DNA of 64,000 nt from JBGAKG01 sp044224495 (GCA_044224495.1 JBGAKG010000024.1:62001-126000); one strand, 5' to 3'; positions 9,301-17,684 are shown, counted from the stretch's first letter. Program-made: numbers and translations. The notes: a model not told the origin generated them from the letters alone.

Positions 9301-9516
9301 CTCCTTCGTGATTGCCACGAGGTAGACGCGATCCGCGAGGCCCCAGCTGGTCTGGATCGTCGCGATGTTGGGGTTGACGAGGACGGTGTGCACGCCGTCC
9401 TCTTTGAGCGCCTTGATCGCCTGCGAGCCCGAGTAGTCGAACTCGCCGGCTTGTCCGATCTGGAGCGCGCCTGACCCGAGGAGCAGGACGCGCTTCGGAC
9501 GCTTTGCCGAGAACAT
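6307..9516 (-). CDS. carB: Carbamoyl-phosphate synthase large subunit
   Basis: The 1069-residue length and the duplicated ATP-grasp layout fit CarB, which makes carbamoyl phosphate from bicarbonate, ammonia and two ATP. The start is the ATG at 9516 (MFSAKRPKRVLLLG), followed by SGALQIGQAGEFDYSG and VNPNIATIQT. The second half repeats this pattern with ILVLGSGPYRIGSSVEFDWC and NNNPETVSTD. An MGS-like allosteric domain forms the last ~140 residues. The gene follows carA by 8 bases and so lies downstream of a carbamoyltransferase in one operon. This is the usual enzyme of pyrimidine and arginine synthesis, but here it appears in a glycan island. Confidence 0.97.
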   Translation of the reverse strand: MFSAKRPKRVLLLGSGALQIGQAGEFDYSGSQAIKALKEDGVHTVLVNPNIATIQTSWGLADRVYLVAITKENVTEILEREAIDAILLSFGGQTALNTGLALEADGTLERLGVRVLGTPVRAIRDTEDRGLFVERLREIEVKTAKSRACSSADEARGAARAMGFPVMLRGGFALGGAGSGIVDREEDLEAALARAFGSGTGQVLVEECLRGWKEVEYEIVRDARDNCIAVCSMENLDPMGVHTGESIVVAPTQTLLESEHQALRSIALRTVRHLGIVGECNIQYAVNPETFDYRVIEINARLSRSSALASKATGYPLAYVAAKIALGHSLPEIPNGVTRRTTAFFEPALDYIVCKMPRWDLDKFRGASTRIGSEMKSVGEVMALGRTFGEAIQKALRMLDIGVDGLDTKAHAFPDLDVALATPTPVRIFAVAQALARGVTPERINALSGIDPWFLGEMKTVVDAEAELGRAEHVPTEGLLRRAKHAGFSDRAIARLTRTTENAVREARRAVGLRPGLARIDTMAAEFPAEANYVYASYGVAADEVPKARRQRILVLGSGPYRIGSSVEFDWCCVTAAKAAAALGYETVMVNNNPETVSTDHDECDVLLFDEISIESILDVCAREKPLGVIVSMGGQLPNRLALTLHREGVPILGTTAESIDIAEDRKKFSALLDDLGIEQPRWAHITDLSQADATVKELGGFPVLVRPSYVLSGAAMTVVHAPGELASFLARAASVSPEHPVVVSKFESHAREVEVDAVARDGEILVSAISEHVEDAGVHSGDATIVLPPQRLYLPTIRAVREIAEQLARALRITGPFNVQFLAKGESVKVIECNLRASRSLPFVSKVTGRDFVSMAVRAMLGVPVEAEPIDMLHFDYVAVKSPKFSFGRISGADPMLGVEMASTGEVGCFGGDFPDALLESMVATGFVPPKRGVLLSLGPTAEKYWFHDEARALAEELALPIFATGGTHDALSAIGVKSTKLARSPEEPGPTAMQAIREGLVDLVINIPRTFDDSGRPDGYLIRRAAVDAHVPLITELQLARAVVDALRITSKRKKTLRAWDEFVRAR

Positions 9517-9524
9517 GGGCGCCC

Positions 9525-10607
9525 TCACGACGCCCTCGCCATCGCGAACACGAGCCGGGTGAAGTCGTCGAAGAGGAAGTCGGTGTCCGCCGGGCCTGGG
9601 TGCGACTCCGGGTGGAACTGCACGCCGAAGTGGGGACGGGTGAGGGAGCGCAGTCCCTCGTTGGTACCGTCGTTCGTGTTGACGAACCAGGGCTCCCAGT
9701 CGCCCCGGAGCGAGCCCTCGATCACGGCGTAGCCGTGGTTCTGGCTGGTCACGTAACACCGGCGCGAGAGGAGATCCTGCACGGGCTGGTTCACTCCGCG
9801 ATGCCCGTAGGGGAGCTTCGCCGTATCGCCGCCTGCGGCGAGCGCGAGAATCTGGCTCCCGAGACAGACTCCGAAGATCGGCTTGTGCTCCATCGCGAGG
9901 AGCTCCCGCGTGGCCGCCACGAGACCTCCGAGCGACTTCGGGTCGCCGGGTCCGCTCCCGAGGATGACGCCGTCGACCTCGCGGCCGAGCTTCCTCAGAT
10001 CGGCCGTGAGCGGCGCGCGCACCACCGACACGCCGCGCCGCAGAAGCGAGCGCACGAGGTTGTCCTTCGCTCCCGCGTCGATGACCAGCACCGTGCGCGT
10101 TCCGCCCTCGTATTTCACGGTCTCACGGGGCGCCACGAGCTCGGCGACCTTGGTCATGTCGACCGCGTCGACAGGGCCGCCATGACCGAGCAATCGACCG
10201 GCCATGGTCCCGCGCTCGCGAAGGTGGACCGTGAGCGCTCTCGTATCCACGCCCATGAGCCCTGGGACGCCCTCACTCGCGAGCCACTCCGAGAGCGAGC
10301 GCGTCGCGGTGGGGTGGCTGTGCATCTCGACGGCTTTGTGGACGACCAGCGCTTGGACCTGGATGCGCGGCGACTCGAACGGCTCGTCGAGGCTTGCGGC
10401 CGCACGGGGCAGGGGCACGCCGTAGCTCCCGACGAGTGGATAGGTGAGGACGAGGATTTGTCCTCGGTAGGATGGATCCGTCAGGGCCTCGACGTAGCCC
10501 GTCATCGCGGTGCAGAAGACGACCTCTCCGGCGACGTCCTTCTCGGCACCGAAGCGCTCGCCCGCGACGCGCAAACCATCTTCCAGCTCGAGCGTCGCGG
10601 AGGTCAT
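9525..10607 (-). CDS. carA: Carbamoyl-phosphate synthase small subunit (glutaminase)
   Basis: The 360-residue product has the CarA N-terminal domain (VVFCTAMTGYVEALTDPSYRG near 29-49) and a class I glutamine amidotransferase domain with the complete triad Cys248 (FGVCLGSQ), His332 and Glu334 (FHPES). It releases ammonia from glutamine and channels it to CarB. The start at 10607 overlaps the TGA of the upstream carbamoyltransferase by 4 bases (ATGA), so ribosomes finishing that gene can re-initiate here. No transcription attenuator or separate promoter is visible, so carA appears to depend on the carbamoyltransferase transcript. Confidence 0.97.
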   Translation of the reverse strand: MTSATLELEDGLRVAGERFGAEKDVAGEVVFCTAMTGYVEALTDPSYRGQILVLTYPLVGSYGVPLPRAAASLDEPFESPRIQVQALVVHKAVEMHSHPTATRSLSEWLASEGVPGLMGVDTRALTVHLRERGTMAGRLLGHGGPVDAVDMTKVAELVAPRETVKYEGGTRTVLVIDAGAKDNLVRSLLRRGVSVVRAPLTADLRKLGREVDGVILGSGPGDPKSLGGLVAATRELLAMEHKPIFGVCLGSQILALAAGGDTAKLPYGHRGVNQPVQDLLSRRCYVTSQNHGYAVIEGSLRGDWEPWFVNTNDGTNEGLRSLTRPHFGVQFHPESHPGPADTDFLFDDFTRLVFAMARAS

Positions 10608-12310
10608 TTGGTGATGCGCACGTTGCCGAGGTACAGGACTTCGAGCGCGCACGTGTAGAACGTCCGCAAGGCGTCCTCGGGGGCGCAGACGATGGGCTCC
10701 CCGTTGAGGTTGAAGCTCGTGTTCAGCACGATGGGCACCCCCGTCAGCTTCTCGAACTCGCCGATGAGCGCGTGGTAGCGCGGGGACGAGTCCCGATCGA
10801 CGGTTTGGAGGCGCCCCGAGCCGTCGGCGTGGACGACTGCGGGGACGAGCTCGCGCTTCTCGGGGCGGAACTGGAACACGCGCTCCATGAAGGGCACCTT
10901 GGCGCCGGGCTCGCACTCGAACCACTCGTGAGATTTCTCCGCCAGGATCGCCGGCGCGAAAGGACGGAACGCCTCGCGGAACTTGATCGCTGCGTTGACG
11001 ATGTCCTTGCCGTCCTTGCGGCGAGGGTCGAGCAAGATCGACCGGTTCCCGAGCGCGCGCTGGCCGAACTCCATCCGCCCTTGGAACCAACCGAGGATCT
11101 TTCCGTCGACGAGATCCTTCGCCGCTCGCGCTGACGGGTTCGACACCACCTCGGCCGAGGAGATGCGGAAGCGCCGCACTACGTCGAGGCACTGCTCGTC
11201 GGTGAACTCGGGCCCCCAGTAGTTGTGGCGCGTGGCCACCATCGAGCGCTTGCCGGTCCGCTGGGCCGACAGCCAGAGCGCCGCACCCATCGCGGTGCCC
11301 GAGTCGTCCGGCGAGCTCCCGAGGTAGACGTTCTTGAAGGGCGTCTGGCTCTCGATCTTGCCGTTGTAGACGCTGTTCATGAAACAGCCACCCGCGACGA
11401 CAACGTTCTTCGTGCCCGTGCGTCGGTGGAGCGCTTGGAGGATCTGGGTGACGGACTCCTCGAAGACGCGCTGCATCGCGGCGGCGAGCTTCTCGTGCTG
11501 GACCCCGAGTGGCTCGGTGCGCTTGCGCGGCGGCCCGAGCTTCTTGAGGAGCTTGTCCGAGTACATCCGGCGGTCGAAGAAGTTGTGGTACTCGAAGTGG
11601 TCGAGCGCCATCTCGAAGGTGCCGTCTTGGGCATCGACCTCGATGAGCTTCTTGAGGATGGGGTAGTACTCGTTGTCGCCGCTCGCGTACGAGGCGAGCG
11701 CCATCACCTTCCACTCGTCACCGTCGGGCTTGAAGCCGAGGTGCTGCGTGATGGTCCCGTAGAACAACCCGAGCGAGTGGGGGAACTTCACCTCACTCAG
11801 CTTCTCGACGTTCGTCCCGCGGCCCATCGCAAGCAAGCTCGTCTGCTTCTCCGCGCGACCGTCGAGGACCAAGATCGCCGCCTCGTCGAACCCGCTCGCG
11901 AAGAACGCGTTGCCGACGTGCGCGTCGTAGTGGTTGATGAACGTGATCGGAGGGCATCCGACGGCAGCGCCGCGGATGGTGAGCTCGTCGGACGCAGCTG
12001 CGCCCAGCAACTGCATCATGCGAGCCGGAACTTGGCTCAGATGCTCGGTACGCCAGCGTCGGGCGTTGAGGTATCCGGAAGGAATCGTCTCGAGCTCGAT
12101 GGACGGGTTCCAGGCGATCGCGATCTCGTCCACATCGGTGAGCTGCAGGTTGGCGAGCTCGAGGCACTTCTTGATGGCCAGGACGGGGAACACTCGGCTC
12201 TGCTTGACGCGATCGAGACGCTCCTCCGGGATGGCGCTCACGACCTCGCCGTCACGAACGAGCGCCGCGGAACAGATCAAGACGTCGTGACAGATACCAA
12301 GGACATTCAT
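10604..12310 (-). CDS. Carbamoyltransferase, NodU/CmcH type (second copy), coupled to carAB
   Basis: The 568-residue product is a second NodU-type carbamoyltransferase. Visible motifs are His8, NHYDAHVG at 126-133 with His127 and His131, GGCFMNSVYNGKI, GRMEFGQRALGNRS, FRPFAPAI and NTSFNLNGEP. It is clearly different from the copy at 1477-3321: shorter, with another pattern around the first metal site. The start at 12310 (MNVLGICHD) matches the family start; an upstream extension would add unconserved basic residues. The gene is first in an operon with carA and carB, so its co-substrate is made by the next two gene products. The acceptor is unknown; a surface sugar is likely. Confidence 0.92.
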   Translation of the reverse strand: MNVLGICHDVLICSAALVRDGEVVSAIPEERLDRVKQSRVFPVLAIKKCLELANLQLTDVDEIAIAWNPSIELETIPSGYLNARRWRTEHLSQVPARMMQLLGAAASDELTIRGAAVGCPPITFINHYDAHVGNAFFASGFDEAAILVLDGRAEKQTSLLAMGRGTNVEKLSEVKFPHSLGLFYGTITQHLGFKPDGDEWKVMALASYASGDNEYYPILKKLIEVDAQDGTFEMALDHFEYHNFFDRRMYSDKLLKKLGPPRKRTEPLGVQHEKLAAAMQRVFEESVTQILQALHRRTGTKNVVVAGGCFMNSVYNGKIESQTPFKNVYLGSSPDDSGTAMGAALWLSAQRTGKRSMVATRHNYWGPEFTDEQCLDVVRRFRISSAEVVSNPSARAAKDLVDGKILGWFQGRMEFGQRALGNRSILLDPRRKDGKDIVNAAIKFREAFRPFAPAILAEKSHEWFECEPGAKVPFMERVFQFRPEKRELVPAVVHADGSGRLQTVDRDSSPRYHALIGEFEKLTGVPIVLNTSFNLNGEPIVCAPEDALRTFYTCALEVLYLGNVRITK

Positions 12311-12388
12311 GGGCGAGGACCGCATACCACAGCGAACACAGCTTCTGGGGGATGTTCGTCGACCCCGATTCGTTGCCACGCCAGGCAG

Positions 12389-12402
12389 CCGCATTCATGC
12401 GG
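12389..12402. promoter_or_regulatory. Perfect inverted repeat between divergent carbamoyltransferase and wbpG-like genes
   Basis: The arms CCGCAT and ATGCGG are separated by TC, giving a perfect 14-bp dyad. It lies 79 bases from the carbamoyltransferase start and 42 bases before the preferred wbpG-like start, a suitable place for an operator controlling both. If the wbpG-like gene used the ATG at 12352 the repeat would be coding and meaningless. Confidence 0.35.
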
Positions 12403-12444
12403 GATCTCGTGGCATTTCGGCGTCGCTCGGGTAAGCATCCGCGG

Positions 12445-13608
12445 ATGGAGTCACTCGTCGTTCCAGCCCGCGGCCAGGTCTGCACCCGGTGCGTGATGGA
12501 TGAATCCGACCCCGATCTGCTCTTCGACAAGAGTGGACTTTGTGACTACTGCGTGGCGTTCGACGCCGCCGAGGCGAGGGGGGAGTTCGACCTCCGGCGC
12601 AGAGCAGACGAGCTTCCGCGCATTCTCGATGCGATGCGGGGTCAGAGCTATCGTTCGCACTACGACTGCGTGATGGGGGTGAGCGGCGGCGCCGACAGTT
12701 CGTACGCCGTCCTCGTCGCCGTTCGAGATCTCGGCCTACGACCGCTCGCCGTGCATGTCGACAATGGTTGGAACTCGGAGCTCGCGGTGAAGAACATCGA
12801 GGTTCTCGTGCGCGGGCTCGGCATCGATTTGGTCACGTACGTCATCGATTGGGAGGAGTTCCGTGACCTCCAGCTAGCGCTCTTCCGTGCTTCGGTGGTG
12901 GATCTCGAACTGGTGAGCGACCACGCCATCATCGCCGGCATGTATCGGACGGCTCGCCGCTTCGGCGTGCGCTGGATTTCGACGGGAGACAACTCGTCGA
13001 CCGAGGTCACGTTGCCACGCACGTGGAATCACCGAAAGACGGACCTGACGAACATTCAGGCGATCCATCGTGCGTTCGGCGGCGGGCGCCTTCGCTCGTT
13101 CCCGACGCTGAGCACGGTCGGCATGTGGACGATGCAGCGTGTTCTCGGGATCCGGTCGCTTCCGCTCCTATCGTACGTACCCTACGTGAAGAAGGAAGCG
13201 ATGGCGCGGCTGAGCAGCGAGCTCGGGTGGAAGCCGTACCCCGGCAAACACTACGAGTCCGTGATCACGCGCTTCTACCAGGGCTACATTCTCCCGAGGA
13301 AGTTCCACATCGACAAGCGTCGCATCCACTTGTCGCGTCTGATCTGCACCGGACAGATCTCACGCGAGGCAGCTCTCGAAGAGCTGGCGAAGAGTCCGTA
13401 CGATTCCGAGCAGCTCAGGTTCGACACGGAGTTCGTCGCCAAGAAGTTCGGGCTGTCGATGACGGAGTTCGAGGCGATCATGACGTCACCTCCTCGGCCA
13501 CACTCGAAGTATGCGACCGACGAGAGGGTCGTTCAGTCGTTCATCCGCGCGGCCCGGATCGCGCGCAGTGTTCGTGCGTCAGTGCTCACGGCAGCGCCCC
13601 CCACTTGA
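12445..13608 (+). CDS. wbpG: N-acetyl sugar amidotransferase, WbpG/PseA/LegG-like
   Basis: The 387-residue product has the family's zinc-type pair Cys13-Cys16 in CTRCVMDESDPDL, a second pair CDYC about 20 residues later, and the PP-loop SGGADSS near residue 80 that binds ATP. WbpG enzymes adenylate the N-acetyl group of a UDP-sugar and use ammonia from a HisH2/HisF2 pair to form an acetamidino group. HisH- and HisF-like genes sit 7 kb downstream. The start at 12445 puts CTRC at the expected place; an ATG at 12352 would add 31 residues without family support. The 3' end overlaps the convergent kelch lipoprotein by 23 bases. Confidence 0.88.
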   Translation: MESLVVPARGQVCTRCVMDESDPDLLFDKSGLCDYCVAFDAAEARGEFDLRRRADELPRILDAMRGQSYRSHYDCVMGVSGGADSSYAVLVAVRDLGLRPLAVHVDNGWNSELAVKNIEVLVRGLGIDLVTYVIDWEEFRDLQLALFRASVVDLELVSDHAIIAGMYRTARRFGVRWISTGDNSSTEVTLPRTWNHRKTDLTNIQAIHRAFGGGRLRSFPTLSTVGMWTMQRVLGIRSLPLLSYVPYVKKEAMARLSSELGWKPYPGKHYESVITRFYQGYILPRKFHIDKRRIHLSRLICTGQISREAALEELAKSPYDSEQLRFDTEFVAKKFGLSMTEFEAIMTSPPRPHSKYATDERVVQSFIRAARIARSVRASVLTAAPPT

Positions 13609-16600
13609 GCGTCAGTTCGTCGGACACGGCATCGAGCGTGGGCGTGGGGAGCGCCACGTTCGTCGTCGCATACTCCGCCAGGTCGATCCGCCCGAAGCGT
13701 GTGGCCGAGTAGTTGGTTCCGATCTTGAACGTGCCCCCGATGACCGTCGAGCCACTCGTGATGGAGGCCCACGGCTGCTTTCCGCGGCGGATCGAGAGGG
13801 TCGTGCCGTCGAAGCGGGCCTGGTAGACGACGGTGGTCCCCGATGACCAAGTGGTGGACGCCACGCGATCGATCCCACCGAAGAACTGGTAGGCGCGTAC
13901 CGCGCCGTCGGAGCGCAAGTCCACGGCGAAGTCTGCGTTGCTGCAGCCACCCAGCGACGGGTTCGCATAGGGTTCGGGATCGCCGGTCGTCGAGCCGACA
14001 CGCCCGACGAAGACGAGCGTCCAGGCGTCGTCACCGAGAAGGTCGGATGCCTCGCCACCCGCGTGGTACTCGATGTAGTCATCCGTCCCGTCCAGCGCGA
14101 TCGCCGGCCAGCCGTTGAGGGCCGTCCCGACGGGAGCCCCTCGCGTGCCGAACAGCCGCTGGCCGCTCGAGCCGGTGCTGGGCTTTCCGAGAATGGTTCC
14201 GTCGACGGGGTTGTAGGCTGCGCCATCGAACCAGGCCGTCCACGGCAGCGCAGCCGTCGATGAGGTCGCCTCCGTCGGCAGGGCACTCAGAGTGAACGCA
14301 CTCGTCGCCATGCCGTTCCCGCTCGCGATCGCGATTCCGTGCGGTCCTACCGTGATCCCATCGGCATGGGAGCCCGGCCAAGCAAACTGACCCGCCTCGA
14401 CCCATGTGGCGCCGGAGTCCTCGGAGTAGCGGAGACCCCCCAGATTGGTGCGGGCACTCCCCGTGAGCACCCAGAGCTTGCCGTCGTAGCTCGCCGTGCC
14501 GATCCACTCACGGCCTGGCCATTCCGCACTACTCGACGTCTGCACCCAGTCGATCCCATTCCACGACCACGTGTCCGTCGGACGGTCGTCGCCGTTGATG
14601 TCACCGGTCTTCCCGCCGATCACGAAGAGACGGTCATCCTTCACGACGGCGTTCGTCACGGAAGCACGTGCGAATGGCATGTCAGGGAGCCTGTCCCAGT
14701 TCACGCCGTCGACGGACCGCCAGTGATCTCTGCGCGCTTTCCAATCAGTTGGCGAGAAGCCACCGAGGACGTGGAACGCTCCCTGGAAGACTCCGATGAT
14801 GGGAAGATAGACCGGCCCCCAAGGGGCGCTCGCCGCCACTCGCTCCCAGCTGACCCCGTCGTTCGAGCGCCATACGTCCGAGGGTATCGCGCCGTCGGAC
14901 GCATCCCCACCGAGGACCCAGAGGTAGCCATCCTTGACGGCGGTCATGAACGTGTGGCGTCGCCGCCAACGAGCGTTTGGACCAGTGGTGGGAGGAGCGG
15001 GATCGTGCGGGAGCTCGAGCTGCCAGTTTTCCAGATCGGCGGATGACCAGATGGCATTGGTCGTGACGTCCGAGCCCCACTCGGTCCCGCCATCCGGCCA
15101 CCAACCGCCCAGGAGCCAATATCGGCCGTTGAAGAACTCGAGCCGAGCGCCATCACGCTCGTGCCAGGGTGCGGTCGAAGTCTTGGTGTCCGCGAAGTAG
15201 CGATGCTTCGTGCGGGGACGGGGTGCGCACGAGATGGTGACGTCTCCAACGTCCCCACCGGCGACCATTCCCGACGCATGGTCGACGGTGCAGGTGAGCT
15301 CTGGGTCGGCCGGTTGGATCGTCAGCTTGACGTCATAGCTGGCTCCGCTCGGCAGCTTCTGCGGGAAGGTGAACGAACCATCCGCAGTCAGCCACGACTC
15401 GGCGCCGTCGTTTTCGGACACGGCAATCTGGTTGGTGGATAGGCCGGTGACCGTGCCCCCGACGAAGTACTCGTTCGTGCTGCAGGACACGTCGATCGAG
15501 CTCACGTCACTCTCGCCGACGACACCAGATCCGTTCGCAATCGAGCAGCTCTGCCAAGGGCTCTTGGGCAGCGAGGTCGCAACCACAGCGTACGTGCGCC
15601 CACTCTCCACCGGATTCGGGAGAACGAAGCTCCCGTCGGCGCCTATCGGCACGTCCCCGCCGAGCGCGTCGTGCAGGACGAGTCCCTGCCCGAGCACGCC
15701 CATGACCTTGCCGCCGACGAGGTACCGCAACGTCGTGCAGTCCACTCGAACGGTGGTGATGTCCATCCCGCCAGCGGTCCCGGTGCCGTGCGTCACAGTG
15801 CAGAGCTGTGGCGGCCCCGCCGGCTGTGCGGCGACTTGCACGTCGTAGCTCGCGCCGTTGGAGAGGGGGGTTGGAAACGCGAACGTGCCGTTGCCGTTGA
15901 TCGAAACGGGATCACCAGCGTTGTTCTGGAGCACGAGGCCGGAACCGACCAGCCCGCTCACCGCCCCGCCGATCGAGACGGAAGTCGGAGAGCACTGAAC
16001 GGATACGGATGTGACGGGACCACTCGAGACCACTCCCGTCCCGCCTTGAATCGTGCACGATTGGGCGGGGCCCGTGGGCTGGGCCACCACGGTGACGCCG
16101 TAGTTGCTCCCGCTCACGATGGGCTTCGGAAATGCGAACGCACCGTTCGCTCCGATCGGGAGCTGCACCCCATCGTTCTCGAGAACGAGGCCGCTACCGA
16201 TCAGACCCGAGACCACCCCACCCACTTTGAACGTGTCCGTCGAACAGACGACGTTGATGTTGCTGATGTCCTTCGAGCCCACGACGACGACGGAAGGCTT
16301 CGCCGTGCAGGTCTGGCTGGGGGAGGAGGGGGAGGCAGCGACGGCTACGGTGACGACCGAACCGCTCTCGACCTTTTCAGAGAACGCAAACGGACCGTTC
16401 GCGCCGAGGTTCGCGAAGTTCTTCCCATTCTGGGACAGCACGAGGCCAGTGCCAACCAACCCCTGCACGGTTCCCCCAACCGTGTAACGGTTGGTCGTGC
16501 AGGTCAACCCGAGCGAAGTGACGTTCTGGTGGGCGACCTTGCCGACGCCACCGCTCAAGATGCAGGTCTGGCTTGGGTCGTGAGGTTGTGCGACGACGCC

Positions 16601-17638
16601 CACATCATAGAGGGTCGCGGGACCGATGGTGCCAGGGAGCGCGAAGCTTCCGTTCGCAGTCACGGAGACGGATCCCAGCTTCTTCGAGGCGAGCTCCAAG
16701 CCTACACCTCGGACCCCGCTGGCTTGCCCGCCGACGGTGAACGTGAGCTTGCTGCATGACACGGCTACGCTCTCGACGTCGGCAGCTACGACGACTCCGC
16801 TTGCGCCGTTCACGGTGCAGGTCTGTGGCGGCCACGCCGGCTGTGCCGCGACCGAAACGGAGAAGGGATCCCCGCTCGCAACCTTCGTCGGGAAGCGGAA
16901 CGTACCGCTCTTGCCGATCGAAATCGTTTCGCCCCCCTGCTTGAGCTTCAAACCCGCTCCGATCAGACCGCTGACCGTCCCACCGATGGCGAACTTCGAC
17001 GTGGAGCAGTCGAGCTCGAGCGGCGTGCCGCCGGACGGGAGGTTGATGGCAAGCCCGTCGTGGTCGACCGAGCAGACCTGTGTCGGCGACTCGGGTTGAT
17101 GGAGCACTACCACCCGGTCGACCGGGCCTGCGGGAGAGGGAAAGGCGAAGGTGCCCTCGCCGCCAACTGCGACGGCTTCGCCGCCGATTCGCAACAAGGC
17201 AAGGTTGCTGCCCTGTACTCCTCGGGCCGCGCCCACCAGAGGGAGGTCCCCTCCACACTCGACGCGAACGGAGGTGACCCCGTCGAGACCAAGTGTCCCG
17301 TCGCCGCCGAGCACCGCGCAAGATTGCACGGGGTTCACGGGGCCGCGCTCGATCTCCACGTGGTACCTCGTACCGATGGACCGTTGGAGGGGAAACGAGA
17401 AGGTCCCGTTCCGCGCGACGCCGACGCTGACGTCCCCTTCGCGAAGCCGCAGGCCCGCCCCGACCAATCCATGCACGCTGCCCCCGACCGGCGCCAGCCG
17501 CTCGAGTGACGACGAATGTGGAGTGGTCTCGATTACGGTGGTAGCTGGCGCGGGCTCGCGCGAGCAACCGAGTCCCGCGAGGACTCCCGCTGTGGCTACC
17601 GCGAGGCGCACGGCTCGCTCGCAGGTTTTGCGTCCCAT
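13586..17638 (-). CDS. Giant repeat lipoprotein: nine beta repeats, kelch-like repeats, LamG-like domain
   Basis: The 1350-residue product has a signal peptide with a lipobox-like LAGLGC near residue 22. A GTG at 17647 would add three residues. Residues ~50-770 hold nine tandem repeats of 75-85 residues; each starts with VGGxVxGLxGxGLxL, has a central NGxFxFP and ends with a Cys pair around QxCTV and VxVxCS. Then come about five kelch-like repeats (GRYWLLGG, GYLWVLGG, GAFHVLGG, DRLFVIGG, GKLWVLTG). The last ~230 residues resemble a concanavalin/LamG fold (LDGTDDYIEYH). It is probably an outer-surface adhesin or glycan-binding protein. It interrupts the amidination genes on the opposite strand. 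Confidence 0.85.
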   Translation of the reverse strand: MGRKTCERAVRLAVATAGVLAGLGCSREPAPATTVIETTPHSSSLERLAPVGGSVHGLVGAGLRLREGDVSVGVARNGTFSFPLQRSIGTRYHVEIERGPVNPVQSCAVLGGDGTLGLDGVTSVRVECGGDLPLVGAARGVQGSNLALLRIGGEAVAVGGEGTFAFPSPAGPVDRVVVLHQPESPTQVCSVDHDGLAINLPSGGTPLELDCSTSKFAIGGTVSGLIGAGLKLKQGGETISIGKSGTFRFPTKVASGDPFSVSVAAQPAWPPQTCTVNGASGVVVAADVESVAVSCSKLTFTVGGQASGVRGVGLELASKKLGSVSVTANGSFALPGTIGPATLYDVGVVAQPHDPSQTCILSGGVGKVAHQNVTSLGLTCTTNRYTVGGTVQGLVGTGLVLSQNGKNFANLGANGPFAFSEKVESGSVVTVAVAASPSSPSQTCTAKPSVVVVGSKDISNINVVCSTDTFKVGGVVSGLIGSGLVLENDGVQLPIGANGAFAFPKPIVSGSNYGVTVVAQPTGPAQSCTIQGGTGVVSSGPVTSVSVQCSPTSVSIGGAVSGLVGSGLVLQNNAGDPVSINGNGTFAFPTPLSNGASYDVQVAAQPAGPPQLCTVTHGTGTAGGMDITTVRVDCTTLRYLVGGKVMGVLGQGLVLHDALGGDVPIGADGSFVLPNPVESGRTYAVVATSLPKSPWQSCSIANGSGVVGESDVSSIDVSCSTNEYFVGGTVTGLSTNQIAVSENDGAESWLTADGSFTFPQKLPSGASYDVKLTIQPADPELTCTVDHASGMVAGGDVGDVTISCAPRPRTKHRYFADTKTSTAPWHERDGARLEFFNGRYWLLGGWWPDGGTEWGSDVTTNAIWSSADLENWQLELPHDPAPPTTGPNARWRRRHTFMTAVKDGYLWVLGGDASDGAIPSDVWRSNDGVSWERVAASAPWGPVYLPIIGVFQGAFHVLGGFSPTDWKARRDHWRSVDGVNWDRLPDMPFARASVTNAVVKDDRLFVIGGKTGDINGDDRPTDTWSWNGIDWVQTSSSAEWPGREWIGTASYDGKLWVLTGSARTNLGGLRYSEDSGATWVEAGQFAWPGSHADGITVGPHGIAIASGNGMATSAFTLSALPTEATSSTAALPWTAWFDGAAYNPVDGTILGKPSTGSSGQRLFGTRGAPVGTALNGWPAIALDGTDDYIEYHAGGEASDLLGDDAWTLVFVGRVGSTTGDPEPYANPSLGGCSNADFAVDLRSDGAVRAYQFFGGIDRVASTTWSSGTTVVYQARFDGTTLSIRRGKQPWASITSGSTVIGGTFKIGTNYSATRFGRIDLAEYATTNVALPTPTLDAVSDELTLKWGALP
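15230..17490 (-). repeat. Nine tandem protein-coding repeats of about 230-250 bp
   Basis: The coding segment encodes nine degenerate copies of one module. The repeat starts read, in order, VGGSVHGLVG, LVGAARGVQG, IGGTVSGLIG, VGGQASGVRG, VGGTVQGLVG, VGGVVSGLIG, IGGAVSGLVG, VGGKVMGVLG and VGGTVTGLST. Copies 3 and 5-7 are closest to each other and copies 2 and 9 most diverged, as expected from internal duplication spreading from the middle. Confidence 0.85.
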
Positions 17639-17684
17639 GCTTCCCACTACGTCGCCAAGCTCAGTTTCCTTAACCTCCCCTCCT

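Noticed and set aside
7354..9474. A 706-codon open frame on the plus strand opposite carB
   Set aside because: It is the antisense of carB with a highly charged, low-complexity product rich in Arg, Glu, Asp and Val. Long antisense frames are expected in this high-GC DNA because stop codons are rare. carB itself is complete and conserved.
12352..12444. Longer N-terminus for the wbpG-like gene from the ATG at 12352
   Set aside because: The extra 31 residues are not seen in the family, which begins close to the CxxC motif, and they would leave only 41 bases for two divergent promoters. It remains possible but less likely.
15230..17490. CRISPR array or non-coding tandem repeat
   Set aside because: The periodicity is about 230-250 bp, follows protein modules in one long frame and has no fixed short repeat with unique spacers.
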